Source of the DNA: Neorhizobium huautlense
Lineage (GTDB): Bacteria; Pseudomonadota; Alphaproteobacteria; Rhizobiales; Rhizobiaceae
Length of the DNA stretch: 64,000 nucleotides
Assembly: GCF_002968575.1 (NCBI RefSeq)
Contig: NZ_PVBM01000009.1
Location: 1-64,000 of the forward strand
Direction: 5' to 3'
Positions within the stretch are counted from its first letter, which is position 1, and every line of letters begins with the position of its first letter. Of the stretch, positions 16,631 through 25,864 are shown one piece after another. The notes under the pieces were generated by a model. The model was given only the letters and a program-made list of their open reading frames with translations, was not told the origin of the DNA and ran no database searches. The position numbers and the translations under genes are program-made.

Positions 16631-18184
16631 ATGAACGGCGCCGATATGCTCTGTGACGTCCTGTTGGTTAACGGCGTCGATGTCTGCTTTGCCAATCCCG
16701 GCACGTCGGAGATGCATTTCGTGGCGGCGCTCGATCGCAAGCCGCAGATGCGCTGCGTGCTTGGCCTGTCTGAAGGTGTGGTGACCGGCATGGCGGACGG
16801 TTACGCTCGAATGACAGAAAAACCGGCCGCGACACTGCTGCATCTCGGTCCGGGTCTTGCGAACGGCCTTGCCAACCTGCATAACGCGCGCCGCGCCCGC
16901 ACGCCTATCTTGAATGTCGTCGGCGACCATGCCTCCTACCACCTGCAATATGACGCACCACTGACAAGCGATATCGAGAGCCTTGCACGGCCGATGTCCC
17001 ACTGGGTCGGTCGCGCGGATGGACCCGCAGACATTCGCCGCTGCACGGAGGAAGGCTTTGCAGCCGCCATAGCGCAGCGCGGCGTTTCCACGATGATCCT
17101 GCCGGCGGACGCCGCTTGGGGCGAGGTTTCCCCCGAAATCCTGTCCCCGGTTTCCGTTCCTGCTCCTCCTCCGCTGGACGATGTTGCATTGAAGGCGGCC
17201 GTGAAGGCGCTGAAGAGCGGCAAGCGCGTCATCATTATTCTCGGTGGCCGCGCGTTGCGGGAAAAACCGCTCGCAACAGCAGGACGGATTGCCGCCGCAA
17301 CCGGCGCTTCGCTGTTTTCGGTGCAGTCGGACCGCGGTGCCCGTGGCGCGGGCCGCGCATCCGTCAGGCCCATTCCTTACAACATCGAGCTGGCCGTCGA
17401 GGCACTGAAGCCGTTTGAGGTTGCCATCTGTATCGGTCCGCAGCGACCCGTCACGTTTTTCGCCTATCCCGGAAAGCCAAGCACCACATTGCCACCCGGC
17501 TGTGAGATTGTGCAACTTGCGGACCATGAGCATGATCTGGCGGCCGCACTGGAGGCCCTGGCGGATAGCCTGGATGTCGCGCCGAATGCTCACTTTGCTC
17601 CGAACACCTTCGGGCAACATGACATCCAAGTTCCCCATGGGGCGCTGACGCCGGATGCCATCAGTCTGGCCATTGCCCGGCACCTGCCTGAGAATGCCAT
17701 CGTCATCGATGAAGCGCTCACCTCAATTGGGCAATATCCTGCGCATTCTCCTTGTCTCCACCCGCATGACCATCTGCCGATCACAGGGGGATCGATTGGA
17801 ATTGGCATTCCGCTGGCGGCAGGCGCAGCATTCGGTGCGCCTGATCGCAAAGTGGTCGCCCTGCAGGCAGATGGCAGCGGCATGTACACGGTTCAGGGGC
17901 TCTGGACGCAAGCGCGCGAAAACCTCGATGTCGTCACCATCGTCTTTGCCAACAACGCCTACCGCATCCTGCAAGGCGAAATGACGAATGTTGGCGTGAA
18001 CTCCTATGGCGCAAATGCGCGCAAGATGCTCGACCTCGACCAGCCGAAGCTCGATTGGTGCTCGCTGGCCAAAGGTCTTGGCGTCGAATCCGGCCGGGCG
18101 ACGAACACGGCGGAATTCGTAAAGCTCTATACCGCTGCCCTGTCCCGCAAGGGGCCGTTCCTCATCGAGGCCGCAATGGTCTGA
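16631..18184 (+). CDS. thiamine diphosphate-dependent enzyme (acetolactate synthase large-subunit-like)
   Basis: A 517-residue protein of the ThDP-dependent decarboxylase/synthase family. The N-terminal PYR domain has VDVCFANPGTSEMHF with the Glu expected to activate the cofactor nearby (VLGLSEG); a central domain follows; the C-terminal PP domain has the ThDP/Mg motif GSGMYTVQGLWTQA with Asn in FANNAYRIL. It is shorter than true IlvB (about 560-590) and no small regulatory subunit is adjacent, so branched-chain synthesis is unlikely. The 30-bp spacing after gabT suggests an operon and a role in the same pathway, perhaps on a 2-oxo acid. The reaction cannot be assigned from sequence alone. 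Confidence 0.75.
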   Translation: MNGADMLCDVLLVNGVDVCFANPGTSEMHFVAALDRKPQMRCVLGLSEGVVTGMADGYARMTEKPAATLLHLGPGLANGLANLHNARRARTPILNVVGDHASYHLQYDAPLTSDIESLARPMSHWVGRADGPADIRRCTEEGFAAAIAQRGVSTMILPADAAWGEVSPEILSPVSVPAPPPLDDVALKAAVKALKSGKRVIIILGGRALREKPLATAGRIAAATGASLFSVQSDRGARGAGRASVRPIPYNIELAVEALKPFEVAICIGPQRPVTFFAYPGKPSTTLPPGCEIVQLADHEHDLAAALEALADSLDVAPNAHFAPNTFGQHDIQVPHGALTPDAISLAIARHLPENAIVIDEALTSIGQYPAHSPCLHPHDHLPITGGSIGIGIPLAAGAAFGAPDRKVVALQADGSGMYTVQGLWTQARENLDVVTIVFANNAYRILQGEMTNVGVNSYGANARKMLDLDQPKLDWCSLAKGLGVESGRATNTAEFVKLYTAALSRKGPFLIEAAMV

Positions 18185-18565
18185 TCACGCCGGCTTCGTG
18201 GCGGTGATCATGATCATCTCGACCTTGAGATCCGGGCTGGCGAGTGGGGCTTCGAAGCAGGCACGCGCAGGCGGAGCGGTACCTTCTACCCAATCGTCCC
18301 AAATCTCGTTTACCGCAGCGTAGTCCTGCATGTCTGCAAGGACAATCGCACAGAAAAGCAACCCCTCCTTAGCACTACCAATCTCGGCCAATCGGCCTTC
18401 TGCTTTGTTCAGAAGCTGGCGCGCCTGCTCCGCGGCGCTGAGCGAACCATCATAGGGAGCCTGGGGCGTGCAGGCGAAATAGCCTGTGCCGCCGTGAACA
18501 ACTGCAAGGCTCCCTCGCTTTCCAACACCAAAGCGCTCGATGATCGAGGAGAATTCTAAGGTCAT
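18185..18565 (-). CDS. RidA/YjgF family protein
   Basis: A 126-residue RidA-type protein. Members hydrolyse reactive enamine/imine intermediates released by PLP enzymes, or act as related deaminases, as cytoplasmic trimers. The C-terminal part carries the family pattern RARQLLNKAEGRLAEIGSAKEGLLF, AVNEIWDDWV and PPARACFEAPLASPDLKVEM, with Arg in PARAC at the active-site position. It is the last gene of the long minus-strand operon, 17 bp after the ABC ATPase, and ends exactly against the ThDP gene. Its presence suggests the imported substrate is an amine processed through imines. Confidence 0.82.
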   Translation of the reverse strand: MTLEFSSIIERFGVGKRGSLAVVHGGTGYFACTPQAPYDGSLSAAEQARQLLNKAEGRLAEIGSAKEGLLFCAIVLADMQDYAAVNEIWDDWVEGTAPPARACFEAPLASPDLKVEMIMITATKPA

Positions 18566-18582
18566 GAAAGATGCTCGCCTTT

Positions 18583-19650
18583 CTATCGGGTGATGACGAA
18601 GACGGAGTCAGGCGTCCAACTGATGCAGCATTCTTCGCCTTCCTTGATGATGACAACGTCTGCGCCCAGCACCCTTACCCGCATCGGGATGTCTCCGGCT
18701 CTGCCGATTACAAGAGCGTTGTCGCCATAATTGACGATCGTCTCGACCGTCATCCTAGCGCTCTTTCGGTCTTCGATCGGGTTACGAGACAGCTTGATAT
18801 GTTCTGGCCGTATCAGCAGTGTCACTTCCTGCCCATCTGCCAGAGCATTGTCAGATCCTGCATAATCGAAGGAGCCAAGTACAGGACTATTGGCTATCCG
18901 GGCTGCAGCGTTCGTGACCGTTGCTGGTATCAGGTTGCTCTCACCTATGAACGAAGCGACGAAAGACGTCTGCGGGCTGTGATAGATGTCAAGCGGTGCC
19001 GCGCATTGTTCGATCCGGCCTTTGTCGAATACAACGATCCGGTCCGACATCGACATGGCTTCGGATTGATCGTGGGTGACAAAGATCGTGGTTACGCCCA
19101 GGCTGCGTTGGATGCGCTTGATCTCGATCTGCATCTGCTCGCGTAGGTTTTTGTCAAGCGCGCCGAGCGGCTCGTCGAGCAATAACAAGGAGGGCTCGAA
19201 CACAAGCGCGCGTGCAAGCGCAACGCGCTGCTGCTGCCCGCCCGAAAGCTCTTTTGGATGCCTGTGGCCAAACCCCTTTAGGCCGACGAGGGAGAGCATG
19301 TCTTCGGCCTGACGGAGTCCCTTTGCACGATTCACACCACGCATCTGCAGTGGGAAATAGACGTTCTCCGCTGCGGTCTTGTGGGGAAACAGAGCGTAGT
19401 TCTGGAAGACAATACCGATATTGCGCTCGTGCGGCGCGAGCTCTGAAATGGATCGCCCCCCGACACGGACACTCCCACCGCTTGCCTTCTCGAAACCGGC
19501 AACGATCATTAAGGTCGTCGTCTTACCGGAGCCGCTTGGCCCAAGGAAGGTTACAAACTCTCCCTTTTCGACCGACAGACTCACGTTATCCAGCGCCGTA
19601 AAGTTCCCGTAGGCCTTGGTGATATTGGAAAGTTCAAGATAGCTCGTCAT
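18583..19650 (-). CDS. ABC transporter ATP-binding protein (spermidine/putrescine type)
   Basis: A 355-residue ATPase of the PotA/CysA type. Walker A GPSGSGKTTT is near residue 36, the Q-loop VFQNYALFPH, signature LSGGQQQRVALARAL, Walker B LLLLDEPLGALD and the H-loop VTHDQSEAMSMSD. A C-terminal TOBE-like domain (from about 270) carries VTLLIRPEHI. It would drive import through the two permeases upstream in the operon (19669, 20482) fed by the binding protein at 21418. Spacing to its neighbours is 18 and 17 bp. Confidence 0.88.
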   Translation of the reverse strand: MTSYLELSNITKAYGNFTALDNVSLSVEKGEFVTFLGPSGSGKTTTLMIVAGFEKASGGSVRVGGRSISELAPHERNIGIVFQNYALFPHKTAAENVYFPLQMRGVNRAKGLRQAEDMLSLVGLKGFGHRHPKELSGGQQQRVALARALVFEPSLLLLDEPLGALDKNLREQMQIEIKRIQRSLGVTTIFVTHDQSEAMSMSDRIVVFDKGRIEQCAAPLDIYHSPQTSFVASFIGESNLIPATVTNAAARIANSPVLGSFDYAGSDNALADGQEVTLLIRPEHIKLSRNPIEDRKSARMTVETIVNYGDNALVIGRAGDIPMRVRVLGADVVIIKEGEECCISWTPDSVFVITR

Positions 19651-19668
19651 CGGTGAGTCCTTGGGAAT

Positions 19669-20475
19669 TTAGTGTGCGCCGGCAGGTGAGCGGCTTGGCG
19701 TAGGGGCGCGGCTGCGGAGGGTGCTGATAAAATAGGGAGTTGCGATGCCGACCAACACGAGGAAGAACAGCAACGTAGAAATCACAGCGATCACGGGATC
19801 AGCTTCCTGCCGGATGCTGTCGAACATCTTTCTCGGCAGGGTCTCGGCGTCACGCCCGGAAATGAAGATCGCGACAACCGTCTCGTCGAACGACTGAATA
19901 AAGGCAAACAGCGCGCTGATGATCAGGCCCGGCCGCAGGATCGGCAGGGTGATGTGAATGAACGTCTTGGTGGGACTTGCCCCAAGGCTTAAGGCTGCTC
20001 GCTCGAGATTCCGGTCGAAGCCTTTCAGATTGGCGGATAGCACCAGAAACGCAATTGGAACCGAGAGACATGTGTGAGCCAGGATGACGCCCATATGGCT
20101 GTGGACCAGTCCGAGATCACCGAGATACGAGTAGTATCCGACCGCCATGACGATGTGAGGCACGGCAAGGGGCATCAGCATCATCAGATCGGCGACGCCT
20201 TTTCCACGGAACTTGTGGCGCACAAGGGCAAACGTGGCGGGCACGACCAGCAGCATGGTCAGCAAAGTTGTCGCGGAGGCGATAACGATACTGTTCCAAG
20301 TCGGTATCAACCAGTCGAGGTCGGTGAAGTAAGCTCGGTAGTAGCCAAGCCAATAACCCGGCGGCGGAAACTGCAGCGAACTTGCACTCGAAAAAGACAT
20401 CGGCACAACAATCACCAGGGGTGCCGCAATGAAGACTGTGACCAGGATGCCGGCCCAGCGCTTGAACGTGTTCAT
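19669..20475 (-). CDS. ABC transporter permease (PotC-like)
   Basis: A 268-residue inner-membrane permease with six predicted helices and the EAA-type loop (ERAALSLGASPTKTFIHITLPILRPGLI) where the ATPase docks. The N-terminal MSFSSASSLQFPPPGYWLGYYRAYF is typical of PotC/YdcV-type permeases of spermidine/putrescine and related importers. It lies 6 bp after the PotB-like gene and 18 bp before the ATPase gene, so the three form one transporter. Confidence 0.86.
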   Translation of the reverse strand: MNTFKRWAGILVTVFIAAPLVIVVPMSFSSASSLQFPPPGYWLGYYRAYFTDLDWLIPTWNSIVIASATTLLTMLLVVPATFALVRHKFRGKGVADLMMLMPLAVPHIVMAVGYYSYLGDLGLVHSHMGVILAHTCLSVPIAFLVLSANLKGFDRNLERAALSLGASPTKTFIHITLPILRPGLIISALFAFIQSFDETVVAIFISGRDAETLPRKMFDSIRQEADPVIAVISTLLFFLVLVGIATPYFISTLRSRAPTPSRSPAGAH

Positions 20476-20481
20476 GAATGA

Positions 20482-21330
20482 TCACCCCCAAAGTTTGTCG
20501 AGGCCGAAGCGGCGGTGGTAGATGGCAAGGATCACGAAGGTAATCAACAGCAGGACCATCGCCATGGCTGACCCCATGCCGAAGGCCAGGAATTCGTCGA
20601 TCTGGTGACCGATGAGACCTGCGATCATCTGCTCTCGCGGGCTGCCAAGAAGAACAGGTGTCACATAGAATCCGAGGCAGATCACGAAAACCAGCACGCA
20701 ACCATTCGCGATACCTGGGGCGGTCAAGGGCAAGTAGACATGTCGAAAGAGCGACCAGCCCCGGGCCCCGAGACTCTCGGCCGATCGGATCAACGCCGGG
20801 TCGATCTTTTTCATGACCGAGAAGATGTTCATGATCATGTAAGGCGCGAGAATGTGCACCATCGCGAGTGTTGAAGAGAAGCGTGTGAAGAGGAGCTGCG
20901 GTGTGTCATCAATCCCGATCATCTGCAGCAGAGCGATCAATGGACCATTGTTCCCGAGCAGGACCATCCAGGAGTAGGTTCGCACCAGAAAGCTGGTCCA
21001 GAAGCTCATCGTCACGAGCAAAAGGATGAGCATTGCTGTGCGCGGCTTGGAGTGCGCCATGAGGTAGGCGAGGGGATAACCGACTGCAAGACAGCACACT
21101 GTCACGAAAGCCGCGGTCAGGAAGGTGTTGAGGAACACGCGCTGGTAGAGTGCGCCTGTCAGCACTCTTTGGTAGTTTACGAGCGAGACACGAGGATCCG
21201 TCACACTCATGATCGCGACGTCGACGAGCGGGACGACGAAAAAGACCAGCATGTAGATGCCGAGCGGCGCCAATAGAAGCCATGGCCAGACATTGGTCCT
21301 TTCCGTCAGTCTTGAGAGGCTTGAGCCCAT
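20482..21330 (-). CDS. ABC transporter permease (PotB-like)
   Basis: A 282-residue PotB/YdcU-type permease with six hydrophobic segments and an EAA loop (RSAESLGARGWSLFRHVYLPLTAPG). ATG 21330 is chosen because GGGAAGG lies just upstream; the frame is open 13 codons further, but those residues (MPRRPRMPWEGKA) are unlike a permease start. An 87-bp gap separates it from the binding-protein gene, and 6 bp from the PotC-like gene. Together with the ATPase it forms the importer of this operon. Confidence 0.86.
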   Translation of the reverse strand: MGSSLSRLTERTNVWPWLLLAPLGIYMLVFFVVPLVDVAIMSVTDPRVSLVNYQRVLTGALYQRVFLNTFLTAAFVTVCCLAVGYPLAYLMAHSKPRTAMLILLLVTMSFWTSFLVRTYSWMVLLGNNGPLIALLQMIGIDDTPQLLFTRFSSTLAMVHILAPYMIMNIFSVMKKIDPALIRSAESLGARGWSLFRHVYLPLTAPGIANGCVLVFVICLGFYVTPVLLGSPREQMIAGLIGHQIDEFLAFGMGSAMAMVLLLITFVILAIYHRRFGLDKLWG

Positions 21331-21417
21331 TGCCTTCCCTTCCCATGGCATGCGGGGTCGACGCGGCATCGCGCGTTAGCGATGCCGCTTGATTGAGATG
21401 GATTGGTCGAGCGAACC

Positions 21418-22449
21418 TTAGCTCGCGGCCCACTCCTCGAACCGTTCTGCAAGCTCTGCTGGATCGATCCCGAAGTTCGCCATGTCCTGCTCGAAGGTAA
21501 GCTTGTAATTCTCTGGTGAAGTCGGCATGCGTTTGGCATCCTCAGGGCTGACGAACTCCTTCGAAGCCGGGTTCAGCGGACCGTAGTCGGCGGACTTGGA
21601 GAAGCCGGCAAGCGGCTTAGCGCTGGTGGCGAATTCGACAAACTTCCTGGCACTGTCGAGGTTTGGGGTGTTCTTGGCTATGACCCAGTATGCCCGTTCG
21701 ATTTCGCCTTGATTCCATGTCATGCCGACCGGCGCGCCTGTCTTTTCAGCCTCGAAATAGCGGCCGTGCCAGATACCGATCATGTCGATCTCCCCGTCAC
21801 GCAAGATCTGGGTTGATTGGGCTCCGGCTGTCCACCACACCCGCACATGCGGCTTGATCTTGTCCAACGACTTGAAGGCGCGTTCCACGTCGAGCGGATA
21901 AAGATCCTTTACAGCCACGCCGTCAGCCAGCAGAGCGAGCGGAATGACACGTGAGGCGTAACGTTGGAGCGAGCGGCCGCCTGGGAACTTCTCGACATCC
22001 CAGAAATCAGCCCAGGTTTTCGGCGTCTCCTTGTATTTGTCGGTCCGCCACGCAAGCACGGTTGCGAAAGCATGGGAAGCAGCGCCGTTTTCAAAAAGGC
22101 CGCCCTCATAGGGGGGCTCCAGTTCTTCGATGATCCCCGCCTGATTGGCGCGTATCAGTTCTCCGGCGCCAAGCGTGGTGACGTCGAACTCGTAGGTACC
22201 CGTTTTGACCTGCTGTGCAAGCTTGGCGAACGACACAGGCGACACGGTCTTGACCTGGATGCCCGTCTCTTTCGTGAACGGCTCGATCAGATGGGTCTTG
22301 GCTGCAGTCTCCCAGGGTCCACCCCAGGTGTTCACATACAGAACCTTGTCCTGTGCGCGGACGATATAGGGGGCGGCAAGCGAGGCTGTGATCGCCGCTC
22401 CCGCGGTCTGCAAGAATCGCCGACGGTTTGGCGTCAACAACGTTTTCAT
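21418..22449 (-). CDS. periplasmic substrate-binding protein of the spermidine/putrescine ABC class
   Basis: A 343-residue binding protein. The N-terminus looks like a Tat signal (NRRRFLQTAGAAITASLA, cleavage near VRAQ), so export may occur folded. The mature part begins VLYVNTWGGPWETAAKTHLIEPF and has GVAVKDLYPLDVERAFKSLDKIKPHV and GIWHGRYFEAE, like PotD/PotF-type (SBP_bac_8) proteins. ATG 22449 has GGGAG eight bases upstream; the frame is open far upstream, overlapping the dipeptidase, but that part is not protein-like. The ligand is unknown; a polyamine or amino-acid derivative is likely given the class and the RidA and dipeptidase neighbours. Confidence 0.85.
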   Translation of the reverse strand: MKTLLTPNRRRFLQTAGAAITASLAAPYIVRAQDKVLYVNTWGGPWETAAKTHLIEPFTKETGIQVKTVSPVSFAKLAQQVKTGTYEFDVTTLGAGELIRANQAGIIEELEPPYEGGLFENGAASHAFATVLAWRTDKYKETPKTWADFWDVEKFPGGRSLQRYASRVIPLALLADGVAVKDLYPLDVERAFKSLDKIKPHVRVWWTAGAQSTQILRDGEIDMIGIWHGRYFEAEKTGAPVGMTWNQGEIERAYWVIAKNTPNLDSARKFVEFATSAKPLAGFSKSADYGPLNPASKEFVSPEDAKRMPTSPENYKLTFEQDMANFGIDPAELAERFEEWAAS

Positions 22450-22466
22450 GTTCAATTCTCCCTCTT

Positions 22467-23438
22467 TTATGATTTTCTGAAGGTGGCTTCGTAGAGCCTG
22501 AGCCAGTTGCCATGGGTGATTTGCCCGACCTCCGCTTCGGAGAACCCGACGGCACGTAGTCCATCCGGAATGACGCGGATGTCCTCGACCTTTTTGAACC
22601 ATTCCGGCGGTGCGGCCTTCAGCGGCTTGCCGGCAGTACTGGCGCCGTAATCCTCGCCACGGGTCCAGCGGCCCTTGCGCATCCACGCATAGTCAGGCGC
22701 AGTGAAATTGTGGCTTTTGTCGGTGCCGATAGCGACTGAGTCGATGCCAGCAAGATCGACAGTGCGAGCAACCATCGTGCACCATGCTTCTATGGAGGCG
22801 CAGTATTCGTCGCCGGTGATGTTCCGATAAGCTGCACAGCCAATGACGCCTCCCGTATCTCTTAGCGCACGAATGACATCATCGGACTTGTTGCGCTTGT
22901 GCATGAAGAGCGACTGCGCATTGGCGTGTGTTACGGCGATTGGTTTCTCAGACACTTTGATCGCGTCCAAAGTGGTTCTATCGCCGACATGGCTACAATC
23001 TACGAGGATCCCAGTGGCGTTCATCTCACGGACCACTTCCCTGCCGAAGCGCGCCAGGCCGGAGTCCTCCGCTTCATAGCAGGACCCGCCGAGCTCGTTC
23101 TGGTTGTTGTAAGTCAGTTGCACGACCCGCACGCCGAGCTCCGCAAACATCTCGACGAAGCGGATGCGCCCTTCGAAGAGGTTGGCGTTCTGGAAACCCA
23201 TGATGATCGCGAGCTTGCCTGCGTCCGATATGCGGGTGATATCGCGAGCGGTAAGAGCGATTTCAGCGATGTCGGCATTGTCTCGAACGAGGTCTCGCCA
23301 ACGAGCTATTGAATCCATGGATTCGACCGCACCTTCCCAGAAGCCGCAGGTGTTGACGACGCCGCCCACATTCCCCGCGAGAAGAGCTTCGAAAGCGGCA
23401 CGATCGAAGTGGCCGCATTGCAAACCGTCGATGATCAT
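22467..23438 (-). CDS. membrane dipeptidase family (peptidase M19) metallohydrolase
   Basis: A 323-residue member of the renal dipeptidase (M19) amidohydrolase family. Visible metal-site and family motifs: MIIDGLQCGHFD at the N-terminus (the family often has DxHxD; here DGLQCGH, so the first metal ligands are unusual), GFQNANLFEG, VRVVQLTYNNQNELGG, ILVDCSHVGDRTT, AVTHANAQSL and VAIGTDKSHNF. It has no signal peptide. Start and stop overlap or abut its neighbours: ATGA with the 23435 gene, 17 bp to the binding protein. It may cleave an imported dipeptide-like or amide substrate. Confidence 0.82.
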   Translation of the reverse strand: MIIDGLQCGHFDRAAFEALLAGNVGGVVNTCGFWEGAVESMDSIARWRDLVRDNADIAEIALTARDITRISDAGKLAIIMGFQNANLFEGRIRFVEMFAELGVRVVQLTYNNQNELGGSCYEAEDSGLARFGREVVREMNATGILVDCSHVGDRTTLDAIKVSEKPIAVTHANAQSLFMHKRNKSDDVIRALRDTGGVIGCAAYRNITGDEYCASIEAWCTMVARTVDLAGIDSVAIGTDKSHNFTAPDYAWMRKGRWTRGEDYGASTAGKPLKAAPPEWFKKVEDIRVIPDGLRAVGFSEAEVGQITHGNWLRLYEATFRKS

Positions 23439-24154
23439 GATCCGGCTCCTTCCTTGATCCGTTCAGAAAGGTTTGAAGCCAAGAATGAGACATCTGTCTC
23501 GTCATCATTGTCTTTGCGGCCGATAACCGTCCCGTCTTCGTTGACAATCATCGGTCCGGCATGTCGTCGTGACACGACACTGTCCGTAGCAAGGGCCCGC
23601 TTCGCCAAGTGATAGATGCGCCACCAGAGGTCAGCTTCGATCTCGACGCCTCCGGCGAGGAGAGCCCATAGCATCGGGTCGTCTGCTCGAACGTCACCTT
23701 TAACAGGAGCAGGCTTCGCTCTTAGCAGGTTCCCCAGGACGGTAACGGCAAGACCGGATCTCCCGCCCAAATCGGCCGCTATCGCCAGTTCGTCAGCGTC
23801 TGCGACATTGCCTACCGTTAGCTCCGCGGATCCATGGCGGGCGACGAGCTCTCCAAGAAGATCGATGGCAGTCGGCAGCACAAACCACGCGTGTTCGCCG
23901 TTCGCATCCAGCCCAATCGCACTGCCGTTCTCGGCCGCTACGCTGATCCGCGCCGGGTCGGCTGACTTGAAGTCGCCAAAGCGCCTTTCGAGCAATTCGA
24001 ATCCGCCAAGGCCACGCTTTTGCGAATACATCGGAAAGTCGCAGACCGCGAGGAAGAACCCCTTGGGGAGACTGGAAAGGGAGAAGATGCGCTCGGACAT
24101 CAGGCGCATCTCGCGAGGCATCACCCTCATCGTGGTGCTGGACAAGATATTCAT
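23435..24154 (-). CDS. unrecognised protein of the ABC/dipeptidase operon
   Basis: A protein of 239 residues from ATG 24154; the stop of the upstream gene overlaps this ATG (ATGA) and its own stop overlaps the dipeptidase start in the same way, which indicates translational coupling and confirms both ends. No motif was recognised with confidence. It is soluble, with no signal or membrane segment, a strand-rich middle (ISVAAENGSAIGLDANGEHAWFVLP), an Ala/Leu-rich helical part and a charged C-terminal tail (RKDNDDETDVSF). Its strict linkage to the 569-residue protein upstream suggests they act together. Confidence 0.75.
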   Translation of the reverse strand: MNILSSTTMRVMPREMRLMSERIFSLSSLPKGFFLAVCDFPMYSQKRGLGGFELLERRFGDFKSADPARISVAAENGSAIGLDANGEHAWFVLPTAIDLLGELVARHGSAELTVGNVADADELAIAADLGGRSGLAVTVLGNLLRAKPAPVKGDVRADDPMLWALLAGGVEIEADLWWRIYHLAKRALATDSVVSRRHAGPMIVNEDGTVIGRKDNDDETDVSFLASNLSERIKEGAGS

Positions 24155-25860
24155 AGAACTGGCTCCGCAGGATAGTACCAAATGCCGGTGTAACCGGCAC
24201 GCAGATCGTCAGGCGTCGGGGCCCCGTGATAGAGGACACCGCGCAGGTTGCGGCTCAAAAAATCCCGGCACTTGTCGATGCCGTGGATGCCGACATTCAT
24301 CAGCCTGACAAGGTCGATCGGAACGAATGCTTCGGAGTTAATATTGGCGCGGGGAGTATGGTATTCCTGGTCCCTCAGGCTCTGAACACGAGACACCATA
24401 TGGCGGTGCTGCGGGCGCTTTAAGAGAAAGCGAGCAATGGAAAGTTTGCCGTCTTCGGTATTGAGATCAGCAAGGAGGGATTGGATACTGCCACATACAT
24501 CCAGGCCGAGGTCTAGGGCGTCTGGCACTTCTTCACGGGCCCCGCGTCGGGGCTCCTCTGCCGTCTCAGACTTGTACCACACGTATCTGTAGGCATCCGG
24601 GCCTGACATATCCACGTCAAGGGCCCACCGATAATCTTGTCGTACCAGCGTTATCAGATCTGCAACACTCTCTGCGGGAGAGACGACGAATTCATCGGGT
24701 GCCTCGACCCCCTTCAAAAGGGCATCGGCCTCATCCGGTACGAGTTCCAGATATAGCGACAAGAGCGTTTCATAGGCTTCCGGCGCCACTTTGCCGTCGA
24801 GTTCGTCTGCCAGTACGTCCAACGGGCGAACCGTTTCACGCCCCAGAACAGCACCGGTGGCTCGGAACCGGTGTAGCTGCGCCAAGATCGTATCAAGATC
24901 GTCCGCGACCCGGGCGCTGGATGCGAAGGTTTCGTAGACCATCCTGTCCTGACGGCGAAAGACGATCGCGCGCTGAAGAAGGTCTGAAAGCTGTTCGATG
25001 CGGTAATCGGATTTGTTTAAGGCAAGCCCCCGCGCAAGCGCGATGGCGTGCTCTCGAGCCGAAAGAAGCCGGTCTATCAATCGCGGGTGCTTGTGCACGA
25101 AGAAGATGAGCCCCAGGGCCGAGCCGTTGCCCACCCCGATGTAACGGCGGAGTTCTGGAGCTAGCTTGACGGCTTGCGAAGATGCCTTGGCGGCGAGATG
25201 TTCAACCAGGTCGCAGGAAAACTCGCGCATGAGATAGGCGGTCAGTAACTGGGCTTCGAGAACCCCACCGAGGGCATGGTGCGCTCCAAGCGATTGAAAG
25301 GAGCGCGTGCCGAAGGTTCCGTTTCCATCAAGCCCGGTATTGCGCATCAGGTAGCACACGCGGGCGATGTCCTCTCCGTGAGGCTGACGGCCCTCTGCCA
25401 GCGCTGCCATGGTTTGATCGAATACACGCATCGATCGGTTCGATCGACACCATATTAGAGCGTTGGACGTCGCTCTGCCTGTATAGAGCTTCGGGATCTC
25501 CCGTCGCGCGCTTTCTATTTCTTCTTCCGTAGCGGGGCCTTCGATCAGCGCGCCCATCATGTCCCATGCTTGGCCGATGATGCGACCTGTTCGAGCGGTG
25601 CGGCTTGGCGGACGCGAAAAGCCAATGAAGGAGAATTCCTGGTATGGCGCCTTGATTGAATAGACGACGGTTCCTTCTGCGTTGCCGTCCACGTCGAACC
25701 GAACAATGCGAATGTCCCATCTTTCGCGGATCATCTTGTTCATGAAAGCGCGCGTGCCGCTTAGCCGGCTGGGCTGAATGGCTGCAAGCCGCGATGTCTT
25801 CATCACCTCGTGGCCTGGCCTCGGCAGCGGCTTTGCCGCCTGTTTGGATGTTGCGGTCAT
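24151..25860 (-). CDS. large unrecognised protein, first structural gene of the IclR-led operon
   Basis: A 569-residue soluble protein without recognisable catalytic motifs, signal peptide or membrane segment. It has an N-terminal strand-rich region (WDIRIVRFDVDGNAEGTVVYSI), an Asn/Gly-rich stretch (YLMRNTGLDGNGTFGTRSF, then RYIGVGNGSALGLIFF), a helical middle and a C-terminal part ending in LYHGAPTPDDLRAGYTGIWYYP. ATG 25860 is five bases after the IclR stop, and its end overlaps the next gene (ATGA). The repeated conserved-looking GNG and His/Arg residues suggest an enzyme, possibly working with the 239-residue protein, but the function is not assigned. Confidence 0.78.
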   Translation of the reverse strand: MTATSKQAAKPLPRPGHEVMKTSRLAAIQPSRLSGTRAFMNKMIRERWDIRIVRFDVDGNAEGTVVYSIKAPYQEFSFIGFSRPPSRTARTGRIIGQAWDMMGALIEGPATEEEIESARREIPKLYTGRATSNALIWCRSNRSMRVFDQTMAALAEGRQPHGEDIARVCYLMRNTGLDGNGTFGTRSFQSLGAHHALGGVLEAQLLTAYLMREFSCDLVEHLAAKASSQAVKLAPELRRYIGVGNGSALGLIFFVHKHPRLIDRLLSAREHAIALARGLALNKSDYRIEQLSDLLQRAIVFRRQDRMVYETFASSARVADDLDTILAQLHRFRATGAVLGRETVRPLDVLADELDGKVAPEAYETLLSLYLELVPDEADALLKGVEAPDEFVVSPAESVADLITLVRQDYRWALDVDMSGPDAYRYVWYKSETAEEPRRGAREEVPDALDLGLDVCGSIQSLLADLNTEDGKLSIARFLLKRPQHRHMVSRVQSLRDQEYHTPRANINSEAFVPIDLVRLMNVGIHGIDKCRDFLSRNLRGVLYHGAPTPDDLRAGYTGIWYYPAEPVL

Positions 25861-25864
25861 GCCC

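Noticed and set aside
16388-17683. Minus-strand open frame of 431 codons over gabT end and the ThDP gene
   Set aside because: No motif, Arg/Cys-rich, and opposite to two genes with complete family signatures.
16631-18184. ilvB (acetolactate synthase) as gene symbol
   Set aside because: The protein is short, has no small subunit next to it and lies with gabT; only the ThDP family is supported.
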